Shown piece after piece: positions 20,919-29,586 of a stretch of DNA of 64,000 bases. The stretch is from NCBI GenBank assembly GCA_023212695.1, contig JALCCG010000005.1:124491-188490 (forward strand), given 5' to 3'. The notes below the pieces were generated by a model. It saw only the letters and a program-made list of their open reading frames with translations, had not been told where the DNA came from and did not search any database. The stretch is from Sporisorium sorghi (Eukaryota > Basidiomycota > Ustilaginomycetes > Ustilaginales > Ustilaginaceae). Both the position numbers and the translations under genes were made by a program. Numbering within the stretch: position 1 is the stretch's first letter; the number at the start of each line of letters is the position of its first letter.

Positions 20919-22724
20919 ATGACAGTCGCCACACGTCCCCAATCCACCCCTCCTTCTCCCCCACCTCTCCCCGCCTTCCCGCAATTCCAAAACTTCCGCC
21001 CGCTCCGGTACCAAACCACCGAAGCCCTCGACCGCTTTTTCGGCACCACGCCCTCTCAACGTCGCGAGCAGCGCCTGCGCGTACGCGAGTCCGACGGCCA
21101 GGTCTACTTCGACTGGATCGAGAAGGACGAGTGGCAGCACCTGCTGGCCACGGGCTCTCTCACAAGCCCCAGCTCCCCCGACGTGGAGCAGCGGCGGCGG
21201 AGCAGCGGGATGACGTGTCTCACGCTCGCGTCGCCGTTGGGCGAGGCCTCGGCGGTCGGGAGGAGGGCGAGCGTGGGTGGCGAGAGCCCGTTGAGTGCGA
21301 AATTTGAGGGGGAAGAGAGGCGGGGTAGAAAGTGTACGGCGAGGCAGGGGAGGGTTGATGATCGCGTGCCGCTCAGCAACCTCAGTGTCGATGACGAGAG
21401 CTGGATCAACGCTGCCCAGTTCAAGGCGCAGAGCGACGACGGGTACAGCCCGTGTGAAGGCGATAGCATCCGTATCGCGCGCCTCCCGCTCAGCAGGCGC
21501 AAGCTCGACCCCCACACACTCGATCAGGCCTTCGGCACCCCTTCCACCGCTACAACACGCACACACAAGCCAGCCACACTCGTCATCCCCACCAACCACC
21601 AAGATTCGATCGAGCTAGACGCCAGCCCCACAGACTCGAGCTTCCCAAACAGCCCAGCGACGACTACATTCGACAGCGCGGTCAGCGGCGCACGTCGCGG
21701 CACGTTCGGGGCGCTGCTCCCGCCTGCGCCTCTCCCTGCACGGGCGGTGGTGGGCCAGAGGGCGAGGCGCTCGAGCGACACGCGAGTGGCTACGCCGCCA
21801 GCGTCGGCTGCGATGGAGTTCCTTGCGTCGCCCACGCCCACCAGCACTTTTGGCTCGCAGCCAGCCGGTACTGCAGCGAGACTCAGACACGCCGCGTCGT
21901 TCGACACTAAAACGGACAGCTTCCCGTTCGACAGCGATTGCAGTGCACAGTGGGGCCAGCGGCAGCGGTGGCGCTCGGCCGAAGCTGCACCCACTCGGCC
22001 AACGCACGAGGGTCCCAGGCTGCGCAGCGTGCGGTCCGTCGCGTCGCTGCACGAGTCCGGTACGACTTGCGCAGCCGTGGCGGTGGAAAGGGAGAAGGGC
22101 AGGAGAACATCTACATCGTCAGACGGATCCTCGGCGTCCGAGACGTGCTATACACCTTTAGCGCCTCGCGTGGGCGCCAAGAGGTTCGACAAGACTCGCC
22201 TGCTGCATCTGGATCCCACACCTTCGGCTGCAGGCTCGCCGGTGATGCGCTCCGTCGACCTCGTACGGCCGATGCGCGATCCGCTCGCCACTAAAATCAG
22301 CATCAACACCACCCCTGCTACGAGTGCAGCCGACACAGCCGCCACGCCCCACAGCAGCGTCGCTGAAACTCAAACTGCACGCCCGAGCACCACCACCTCC
22401 CTCCTCCGCACAGGCCCCGAAGTGTACATCGGCCTCGACATCCCCTGCGCCAGCATACACCTCCATTCGGATCCGGAGGACAACGTCGAACCAGCGCTAG
22501 CGCTCACGCTGTCAGCGAGCAAGTTGAGGAAGTTGAAAAAGTCCAAGTCTGCCGCCGCTGCTACCGAGGTAGATGGTGGGCAGAGTGTGGGGCACCTGAG
22601 GAGCGCGTCTGCTGCGAGCCACTCGACTGCGACTGCGGCTGGTGGGGGTGGGCAGAGGCTCCAGCAGCAGGGTGGATATGCGAAGGGCAGCTCGAGGTGG
22701 TGGAGCCATATCTTGCATGGGTAG
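20919..22724 (+). CDS. Conserved-looking protein of unknown function
   Basis: 601 aa from the ATG at 20919; the frame is open from 20784, but that part lies between the TATA-like site and this ATG and reads like leader. I do not recognise a domain. An ordered N-terminal block (about residues 20-75) contains FQNFRPLRYQTTEALDRFFG and DGQVYFDWIEKDEWQHLL. The rest is Ser/Thr/Pro/Ala-rich with scattered basic patches and looks disordered. A Leu/Lys-rich segment (KLRKLKKSKS) lies near residue 530, and the protein ends with SSRWWSHILHG. It converges with SSZ1 at 197 bp. Possibly regulatory or cytoskeletal, but nothing supports a definite function. Confidence 0.7.
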   Translation: MTVATRPQSTPPSPPPLPAFPQFQNFRPLRYQTTEALDRFFGTTPSQRREQRLRVRESDGQVYFDWIEKDEWQHLLATGSLTSPSSPDVEQRRRSSGMTCLTLASPLGEASAVGRRASVGGESPLSAKFEGEERRGRKCTARQGRVDDRVPLSNLSVDDESWINAAQFKAQSDDGYSPCEGDSIRIARLPLSRRKLDPHTLDQAFGTPSTATTRTHKPATLVIPTNHQDSIELDASPTDSSFPNSPATTTFDSAVSGARRGTFGALLPPAPLPARAVVGQRARRSSDTRVATPPASAAMEFLASPTPTSTFGSQPAGTAARLRHAASFDTKTDSFPFDSDCSAQWGQRQRWRSAEAAPTRPTHEGPRLRSVRSVASLHESGTTCAAVAVEREKGRRTSTSSDGSSASETCYTPLAPRVGAKRFDKTRLLHLDPTPSAAGSPVMRSVDLVRPMRDPLATKISINTTPATSAADTAATPHSSVAETQTARPSTTTSLLRTGPEVYIGLDIPCASIHLHSDPEDNVEPALALTLSASKLRKLKKSKSAAAATEVDGGQSVGHLRSASAASHSTATAAGGGGQRLQQQGGYAKGSSRWWSHILHG

Positions 22725-22921
22725 AGGCGCAGGGTGGTGGCGGTCGTGTTGGTGTGGGTTCGTTCTTCGTGTGTACCTCTAATCCCAGTCGCTCATTCCG
22801 CAAGCAATCGTATCTCACTTCATTCTTGTAGACAGCATCACACTCTCGTGCAATCATAGACCAAAAACAAAGTTTGAAAAGCCACTACAGCCGGAGAACC
22901 TCTATGCAATCTCGCTTTTAC

Positions 22922-24749
22922 CTAAAGAGCCAGCTTAACGCCCTCGCTCGAGCCCTCCTCCTTCGCCTCCACCACCAGGCTACCCGGCTTGGTCAGCGTC
23001 AACTCCAGCTCGACCCGGCTCGCGCCCTTGCCCGGCGTCTTGACCTCGAACAGCGCGACATTCTTACCGCTCGGCTTAGTCACGGCCGTCTTGACCTGTT
23101 CGGGCTCGAGCGGCTCGTCGTCGTCGTCGTCGTCCAGCTCCTCGTCCTCCTCCGGCTGGATGGTTTCGGTGTGTACCTCGTCGACGCCTTGGTCGAGGGT
23201 GAATGCGACGCTGGCGGCGCCCTTGGCGACGGGGAATCGGAACGCGCGGCGGACAGGGTACGGCGTGTACGCAGGGACGAGCGTGATGAACTTTCCGTCG
23301 AGCACAAGCCCCAGCGGCGCCGAGGTGGTCTCGACCTTCAAATCGGCAACGGCAGCGACGGGGACAGCGGGAATAGCGCGCATGTACGCCGCTTCCTTCG
23401 ACCCTTCCGGCGCAGCAGCGATGACTTGGGCGTGCACAGCGCAACCCCTCGCAATCACCTGATCGGCGTCGATCGAAGCCGTGATCACCGCTCCGCCGTC
23501 CTCGGCATCGCCAAAGAGCCCGGCCAGCCTATCCGCCAGCCCGGTCAACCTCGCACTGCCGCCAGCCAGCACCACTTGGTCCACCTGACAAGCCTCCAAC
23601 CCGGCCTCGGCCAGCGCCTTCTCCACCCCGCCCACAACCTTGCCATACGCAGCGCCCGCCAGCATGTCGAAGCGCATACGGTTAACGCTGCCCGTGAAAT
23701 CCACACCCTCGGCGAGGCTCTCGACGGAGCACGTGGCGGAGTTGGACGCGGACAGCGCGCGCTTGGTGAACTCGGCCTCGTTGCGCAGCTTGGCCCATGC
23801 GCGCTTGTCAGTGTCGGCGATGGTGATCTTGGTCTTTTTGGTGAACTCCTTGGCGAAGAATGCGACGAGGGCCGAGTCGAGCGTGGTGCCGCCGACGGCG
23901 GCGTCGTGGAGGTAGGCGAGGGCGGTGTAGAGTCCCGCGCGGGCCGAGAGGACGGTGACGTCCGTGGAGGAGCCGCCCATGTCGACGACGACGACGTTGC
24001 GGTCGAGCGCCTTGGCGGTGGGGTAGGGTGCGGAGTCGACGCCATCGGGGTGGGCGGGCAGCTGCCCAGGTCCAGCAGGAGCGGTCAGACCGTACGCAGC
24101 AAGCGCGGCAGCCGAAGCAGGGATGATCTGGAGCACGATCAAACCCGCCTCCTCCGCAGCCGCCTTCAACGCACCAATCTGCGCCTCAGGGAACCACTGC
24201 GGCACACTCAGCACCGCACCCGCAATCGGCACACCCGACAGGAAATCCTTGGCAGTCAAAAACAGACTGCGCAGGAATCGCACGCTCACATCGTGCACGC
24301 TGAGCGTCGTCTCCTTGCCGTCAATCTCGACCTTGAACCCGGGCGCCCCGCCGACGTCGATCACGGCAGCAGACGCGCGCTCCTTTTCGGACTCCGAGAG
24401 CGACGAAAACGGTCGGCCGAGCAGGTTGACAAAGTTGTCAATGACGTTGGGAGCGTTGCGCACGAGCTGCGGCGTGGCCTGGTTGGCGAGGTAGACCTGG
24501 TCGCCGTTAAATGCGATGCGCGTGGCGAGCTGACGTTCGCCGTCTTCGTTGGCAATGACGTCGGCGCGGCCGCTGATGAAGCAAAGAATGAAGGCGAGTG
24601 AAGTGTCAGTGGATCGCTCTCAACCCGTACAAAGCTGGGCACTGTTTCGAGGGGGGGGGGGGGGATACTCACTGTTGGTTGATGCAGGCGATCGACGAGT
24701 ACGAGTGGCCAAAGTTGATGCCGATGACGGCACCTGCTGCTTCAGTCAT
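22922..24749 (-). CDS. SSZ1: Ssz1, Hsp70-like subunit of the ribosome-associated complex
   Basis: Two exons: 24673-24749 and 22922-24572, giving 575 aa. The 100-nt intron has a GTGAGT donor, a 14-base C run (minus strand) and a CAG acceptor; joining restores the Hsp70 N-terminus, VIGINFGHSYSSIACINQ. The ATPase domain shows DVGGAPGFKVEIDG, LSVPQWFPEAQ, VVVDMGGSSTDVTVL and VVLAGGSARLTGLADRL. The substrate-binding part is short and ends in an acidic stretch and a beta-rich tail. In yeast Ssz1 pairs with the J-protein zuotin at the ribosome exit tunnel and stimulates the Hsp70 Ssb. Overall order and size match Ssz1 (538 aa in yeast) rather than canonical Hsp70 (about 640). It diverges from the RNase H2C gene. 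Confidence 0.9.
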
Positions 24750-24888
24750 GTTGGTGTGTGAATGTTTTGGAGGGTGATGTTGATGGTGGTGGTGTGAGGA
24801 CGAAACAAGCACCCGTCGTTCGATCGAGGCTTGAAGATGCACGTTTTGCAGTCGCTGTCGCTGTCGCCGTTTTGTGGCTCAACCGTAG

Positions 24889-24932
<44 letters not shown>

Positions 24933-25181
24933 AAAAGTTTCTTCTAAATCTTCGCTTTTCATCGCCTTTCTTTGCCCGATTTTGGTCAAAAGCAGCTCAA
25001 GCTTCCGATCTCGTACGAGAGAACTGGGGGCAATTTACGCGCACACAGCCTTTTGCTCGCTTCACGCGTTGTCGTTCAAGAAATGTGTGTTGGTCTCGAC
25101 GATGCTTGCTATCAAGACTGCTTGCTCCTCGAATCCATCATCACAGCCACAGCTCTTCACAGCCACACCACCGCAACCAAA
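24750..25181. promoter_or_regulatory. Divergent promoter with a 42-base poly(A) tract
   Basis: 432 bp between the starts of SSZ1 and the RNase H2C gene. It contains an uninterrupted A run at 24889-24930. Long dA:dT tracts exclude nucleosomes, so this may be shared promoter architecture. Confidence 0.65.
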
Positions 25182-26063
25182 ATGACAACCGGACAAGCGA
25201 TCACCCTCCTTCCACCGCCCATCGACCTCACCCTCGACAACAACGACTCCCTCCCGCAATGCACCGCCAACCTGATGCCGTTTAGCATCGACTACGACGG
25301 CCCTGCGCCCATCGATGCGTTTCTCGTGCAGCGGCGCGCCGATCCTTCCTCTTCTTCTTCCGGCGGTGGCGAGAGTGTGACGGGGGAAAGTGTAAGGGAC
25401 AGCTTCATGTCGGCGTTTCGAGGGCGGGCGATGCAGTCGACGCCGTTGGCGCTGCCCAAAGGGTATGTGGCCAAGGTGGCGTGTGTTGCGCAGGTTGTCG
25501 AGCGGTCGAGCGGTGGAGGTGGCAGTGGTGGTGGTGGTGCGGTTGCGGTGGGGAGCGGTGTGGACGAGGCGGAGAGGGAGAAGAAGCGCAGACGGACAGC
25601 TAAACAGCCCCCTGCGCGGCAACAGAAGTTCTCCATGGACAGTGACGACGACGATGACGACGTGCACTCGATACACGCTGCATCGCCACCACCTCCTCAA
25701 TCAACCGAAACTCAACCCGCAGCAGGATCCACCCCTCCCAGGGCAGGCGCCACGATACACATCACGCCAATCGCCCAGGTCCACCCAAACCATTTGACCG
25801 TCTGGGGCCCCGACGGACCCATCGACAAGGGCGACGACGCCTTCTTCCGCACCATAGGCGAGTGGTATAACGTCGTTGTGCCGTTGGTGAGTCTCCGATC
25901 CTCCCCCTTCACATCGCTCTGTCCCGACTTGTTCTCCGTTGAAAGGGTGGCAGCGTCGACGGAGCAATGTAAGGGTTGTGCTGGAGACAATGTGGTTGTT
26001 CACGCTGACAGCTCTCTCTGTTGAAATGCTTTCTCGTGGCGGAAACGGTAGTTACACGCTTGA
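25182..26063 (+). CDS. RNH203: Ribonuclease H2 subunit C
   Basis: Exon 1 is 25182-25886 (235 codons) from the ATG in AAAATGACA. It has the two conserved blocks of the RNase H2 C subunit: LPQCTANLMPFSIDYDGPAP with the following FRGRAMQSTPLALPKGY, and LTVWGPDGPIDKGDDAFFR. Between them is a disordered insert with Gly-, Lys/Arg- and Asp-rich parts (DSDDDDDD). The subunit is a scaffold in the heterotrimer that removes ribonucleotides from DNA. Exon 1 ends at a GTGAGT donor. The terminal exon is uncertain: an acceptor at 26051 after a CTGAC branch-like motif would add only Leu-His-Ala and a stop (26052-26063), similar to the short end in relatives. An acceptor at 26011 would add a longer, unlikely tail. 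Confidence 0.75.
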
Positions 26064-26379
26064 AAGGCGGACAATCGTGGTTTGTGTCAACCCGCAGAGG
26101 AGTTGCCGCTTCCCGCAACATCCGCACAAAGAACACCTTCAATGCTTGGCCATTCCCATCCGCACTATCACACTCAATCGCAAAGGAAAGCAATGGAACG
26201 CAAATGACATAAAGGCACGCATGTGTCTGCTCGTCTGTGTTTCTCTCTCACACACACACACTCCGCGTGCGGCTGCTTTCTCTTCATCGATCTGCCAGCT
26301 TTCAACTGCCATCGCCATCCTCTCAGTCCTGCCTTTGTGCCTTCCTCAACCGACCTTGACCATCATCGAAAGCGCAACA
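26064..26379. promoter_or_regulatory. Upstream region of the histone H4-like gene
   Basis: 316 bp with a short CA run (about 26252-26262) and a pyrimidine-rich leader. No histone-type promoter element is recognised. Confidence 0.5.
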
Positions 26380-27053
26380 ATGGGTGGAAGTGAGTCGCAT
26401 CGCTCTTGGAGCTTTTCCACATTCTCGGCAGTGCAGAGTCTGACATTTTGCTTCCCCTCGCCGTCCGATTGACACAGAGACATTCACCGTGAGCTCGCCC
26501 TTCCTGCATTCCTCCAATCCGACTCCTTGTCAAGCCGTACTGAATCTTCTGACCCTGCTGTTCGTCTCCTCCGTCGCACAGAGCATCAAAACGCTCCCGG
26601 GCCAAGGCAACACGCGCACCGCGGACCGCGCCACCAAGCGGTACCGCGCGCAACGCACCGCGCTCGAGCGCATCACGAAAGGCTCGATCCGCAGGCTTGC
26701 GCGTCGTGGCGGTGTCAAGCGTAAGCCTCTCTCCCCCCCCCCCCCTTTCCCTTTCTCCGTGAAGCACTGTGTGCTGACCTTTTCTTTTCGCTTGTGCGTG
26801 GTCGGCGGTGCAGGTCTGGCGGGCACGGTGTACGAAGAGACGCGCTTCATCCTGCGCGACTTTCTCGCGCGCGCTGTGCGGGATGCCATTGTATACTCGC
26901 GTAAGTCTTGTCCTCTTCCCTCCTCTCTCCGCCGAACCGCACGCTAACCTCTCCTCCTCTGCGCAACAAGAACACTGCAACCGCAAAACCATCATGACGA
27001 TGGACGTGATCTACGCACTCAAGCTCCAGGGCCGCACGCTGTACCACTTCTAA
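26380..27053 (+). CDS. Divergent histone H4-like protein
   Basis: Five exons give 109 aa: 26380-26389, 26478-26488, 26582-26720, 26814-26900, 26971-27053. All four introns (88, 93, 93, 70 nt) have GTGAG or GTAAG donors and AG acceptors, and most have CTGAC or CTAAC branch-like sites; phases match at every junction. The histone fold is clear: [13 protein letters not shown], then [12 protein letters not shown], then [17 protein letters not shown] at the end. Against canonical H4, recalled from memory, about 45 of 72 fold positions agree by hand count, very low for H4. The tail does not keep the GKGGKGLGKGG acetylation region, and the K16-RHR-K20 stretch reads KRYRA, so K20 is Ala. Canonical H4 has 102-103 residues. 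It converges with the esterase-like gene, stop to stop, 17 bp apart. Role unknown; a specialised H4 variant is likely. Confidence 0.85.
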
Positions 27054-27056
27054 CAA

Positions 27057-27068
27057 CCCCCCCCCCCC
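27057..27068. repeat. Poly(C)12 between two convergent stop codons
   Basis: Twelve C fill most of the 17-bp gap between the stop of the H4-like gene (27051-27053) and that of the esterase-like gene (27071-27073). Confidence 0.9.
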
Positions 27069-27070
27069 AA

Positions 27071-27856
27071 TTAACCCACTTGCACAACATCACCCTCGAT
27101 CTCCCAGCTCGTCCTATGCCGCAAAAACCGGCTCCAGAAGTGCATCGCGCAATCCCACTCTTTACCCTGCAGCATCGCCTCGTCCTGTCCATTCGAAAGA
27201 GGCAGACGGTGCAGTGTGAGTGCGGCGCTGGCTTTGCGGTGCGATGCCCAGCGTGTTGAGTTTTGCATGTCGGTAGCCGAGCGGTAGATGTGCAGCGCCG
27301 GTGTGGACGCGGGCTGTTGCGTGGGGTGGGAGACGAGTTCGCCCGCGACGGAGACGATGCTTCCGAGCGCTTGATTGGTGTGAGATGCGGACCAGCGGAC
27401 CATGGTCTCCAAGGCGACGGTGGCGCCCTGGCCGAAGCCGAACATGTGGATTGAGCCCGCTGCCCAGCCGCATTGCGCGATGAGGTGTTCGAGGACGGCG
27501 ACGATGTCGGCGACGGTGCGTGTTGGGTCCGGTTTGGTGAGCAGCTCGCCGAACGCGTCGAAGGTGGGGTACCACATCCAGTGCGGGCCTTCGAGGAACG
27601 GAACCGCGTGTGGGGCTTGCAGCGTCAGCACCGCCGTCTGCGGCAGCGTTGCCTGCAGTGTCCGGCCAAGCCCGAAGAACGCTGCGTCCGAATCGCCCAG
27701 CCCGTGCAGCAGCACGAGCAGGTTCGAGTCCACCCCGCTCGGCGACGCGCTGTAGTGGTGCCCTGAGAACTTCGCCAACGCTCCGGACGGCAGGAGAGGC
27801 TTCTGCACCTTTTCCGACCGGGTCGCATCCACACGAACCTCCTTTGGAGACGACAT
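27071..27856 (-). CDS. Phospholipase/carboxylesterase-like protein without the nucleophilic Ser
   Basis: 261 aa from the ATG at 27856 (MSSPKEV). It has the alpha/beta-hydrolase fold of the acyl-protein thioesterase group: LLVLLHGLGDSDAAFFGLGR as the oxyanion-hole strand-loop, HAVPFLEGPHWMWYP, and the elbow region IHMFGFGQGATVALE. At the elbow the usual G-x-S-x-G reads GFGQG, so the catalytic Ser is Gly; the DNA reads TTC GGC CAG unambiguously. It may be a catalytically dead paralogue or may use another residue. The ORF is open 39 codons further up, inside the MoaD gene. The MoaD stop codon ends 8 nt before this ATG on the same strand, so the two may share a transcript. Cytosolic; substrate unknown. 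Confidence 0.78.
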   Translation of the reverse strand: MSSPKEVRVDATRSEKVQKPLLPSGALAKFSGHHYSASPSGVDSNLLVLLHGLGDSDAAFFGLGRTLQATLPQTAVLTLQAPHAVPFLEGPHWMWYPTFDAFGELLTKPDPTRTVADIVAVLEHLIAQCGWAAGSIHMFGFGQGATVALETMVRWSASHTNQALGSIVSVAGELVSHPTQQPASTPALHIYRSATDMQNSTRWASHRKASAALTLHRLPLSNGQDEAMLQGKEWDCAMHFWSRFLRHRTSWEIEGDVVQVG

Positions 27857-27864
27857 CGAACTGT

Positions 27865-28230
27865 TTAGCCACCGGAGACGGGCGGGATCGCAGCAACTTC
27901 CTCGCCACCGCGCAGAGTCCAGTCGGCAATCTCGTCGAGCTCGATCAAGGTGTTGTCCACCGACCACCGGCACGTGCGCAGCACCGCTTCTGCTCCGTGG
28001 GCGGCGTACTTGTGGCCGATGAGGGTGACGAGCGCGCTGAGTGGGTACGGCGTTGAGGGGAGCGGGAGCGTCTCGGATGAGTGGCCGATCGTGGTGCGCG
28101 CCGCGGCAAAGTAGAGGACGCGGATCGAAGGTGGGCCGCCTGCGAGCAGCACAGAAGACAAAGGGTGAGAGTGTCAGCGAGGTGTCGGGGTGAGTGTGAG
28201 GCGCTGCAGAGACGGAAACTCACTTGACAT
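27865..28230 (-). CDS. Molybdopterin synthase small subunit (MoaD/MOCS2A type)
   Basis: Two exons: a 7-nt first exon 28224-28230 (ATGTCAA) and 27865-28139, giving 93 aa. The 84-nt intron has a GTGAGT donor, a CTGAC branch-like site and a CGCAG acceptor; it must be removed to give an ATG start. The protein has the ubiquitin-like pattern of MoaD: RVLYFAAARTTIG at the start, LVTLIGHKY in the middle, WTLRGGEEVAAIPPVSGG at the end. The C-terminal Gly-Gly is where the thiocarboxylate forms; an E1-like enzyme (Uba4/MOCS3 type) activates it. It supplies sulfur to make molybdopterin, needed by nitrate reductase and sulfite oxidase. The esterase-like gene begins 8 nt after its stop. Confidence 0.82.
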
Positions 28231-28301
28231 GATCCTGATGCCGACGAGAGATGGTGGTGATGAATGAACGAGTGTGTCGACACATTTGAGTTGTTTCGTG
28301 C

Positions 28302-28328
28302 TTTTTTTTTTTTTTTTTTTTTTTTTTT
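28302..28328. repeat. Poly(T)27 tract upstream of the MoaD gene
   Basis: Twenty-seven T on the plus strand about 70 bp before the MoaD start (poly(A) on the coding strand), between that gene and the end of SGT2. It probably belongs to the MoaD promoter. Confidence 0.9.
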
Positions 28329-28521
28329 GCCTCCACAAAGCATCATCCACCGGCCATCTCCGAGCGACACCATGCCATCTCAAACACACTCTCTCACCGA
28401 TCTTCCACTCCCACTCACAGCCTCAATAGCAACTCCGCACACACGAGCACGGTATCCGAACCACGCATTGGTATCAAAATCACATTCACAAACCCGGAAT
28501 CCTCCATACAAACGAAACCCC

Positions 28522-29586
28522 CTAACCATACATGTTGTTGTTGTTGCTCCCACCGCTGCCCGCACCACTTTCCCTTCCAGCACCGCCCATAAAGCTCCGC
28601 GCCATCTCGCGCATAGCAGGGTCGTTCATCATGGCATTCATATCCGGCATGCCCCCACCGGCACCAAACCTCTCGGCAGCCTGACGCAGCATGGGGTTGT
28701 TCATCAGCGACGCAAGGCTGTCCGGATTGGACATCAAGTTCTGCGCCATCTGGGCGATCATGGGGTTGTTCATCATCGACGCCAGGTCGGGCATGCCGCC
28801 GGCGCCTCCAAAGTTGGGGAATCCGCCTGCACCGGCACCTGCGTCGGCAGCGGGAGAGGGCGAGGCGACGGCGTCACGCGAAGCCGTGTTTGCCGATGAA
28901 GAGGAAGACGACGAGACTTGCTCCTTGGACGCGGCGAGGCCCTTCTTGAGCACCTCGTTGGATGGGTCCACCTCGACGCCCTTCTGGTACGCCTCGACGG
29001 CCTCCTCGTATCGGCCTGAACTGAACAGCGCGTGGCCGAGTCGGCTGTACGCCTTGCCGAAGTTGGGGTCGATCTTGCTCGCCTGCTTGGCATCGTCGAT
29101 GGCCGAGTCGTGCTGGCCGATCTGGCTGAACGCAGCGGCACGATTCGAAAAGTAGACGGGCGAGTTGGGGTTCAGCTCGATCGCCTTGCCGTACGCCTCG
29201 ATGGCAGCGCCATAGTCCTTGGCCGACATGGCCTTGTTGCCCTCCGCCTTGAGCTGCTCCGCTTTAGCCAGGTCGTCTGCTGATGGAGTAGCGCTGGAAG
29301 TGGTTGCACTCGAGGAGGAGGAAGCAGCGGCAGGTGCCGTAGCAGCAGCAGCGCCACCGCCCATCTTGGCCTGCGTTTTGAGGAAGATATCAAAGATAGC
29401 CTGCAGTCCCGGTCCGGATCCGTACTGTGCCTGCTGCTCCGCCGACGACGTGTCCACACCGAACGCCTCCGAGACGCTCTTGGCGGCTTGCTGCAGCTTG
29501 CCCTTCTGGTCGGCGGAGACGGACGCCGACGACTGCTCAAGCCACTGTGCGACGGCGTATGCCAATGGTGTCTGTTGCGACGACAT
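28522..29586 (-). CDS. SGT2: Sgt2/SGTA-like TPR co-chaperone
   Basis: 354 aa, one exon. Sgt2 binds tail-anchored proteins after synthesis and passes them to the Get4/Get5-Get3 system; its TPR domain binds Hsp70 and Hsp90 C-termini. The order matches the family. An N-terminal dimerisation region (residues 1-75) contains QWLEQSSASVSADQKGKL. Three TPR motifs span about 105-220 (AEGNKAMSAKDYGAAIEAYG, NRAAAFSQIGQHDSAIDDA, LGHALFSSGRYEEAVEAYQ). The C-terminal Met/Asn-rich substrate-binding domain has repeated MNNPM motifs, and the chain ends GSGGSNNNNMYG. Its length is typical of the family (about 310-350). Confidence 0.93.
   Translation of the reverse strand: MSSQQTPLAYAVAQWLEQSSASVSADQKGKLQQAAKSVSEAFGVDTSSAEQQAQYGSGPGLQAIFDIFLKTQAKMGGGAAAATAPAAASSSSSATTSSATPSADDLAKAEQLKAEGNKAMSAKDYGAAIEAYGKAIELNPNSPVYFSNRAAAFSQIGQHDSAIDDAKQASKIDPNFGKAYSRLGHALFSSGRYEEAVEAYQKGVEVDPSNEVLKKGLAASKEQVSSSSSSSANTASRDAVASPSPAADAGAGAGGFPNFGGAGGMPDLASMMNNPMIAQMAQNLMSNPDSLASLMNNPMLRQAAERFGAGGGMPDMNAMMNDPAMREMARSFMGGAGRESGAGSGGSNNNNMYG

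Noticed and set aside
22874..24601. 575-codon open frame on the plus strand opposite SSZ1
   Set aside because: It is a shadow of the Ssz1 coding sequence caused by GC-biased codon use; its Arg/Leu/His-rich translation has no domain.
26012..26212. 67-codon terminal exon for the RNase H2C gene
   Set aside because: Its acceptor is only a few bases from the CTGAC motif, and the translation resembles no RNase H2C tail.
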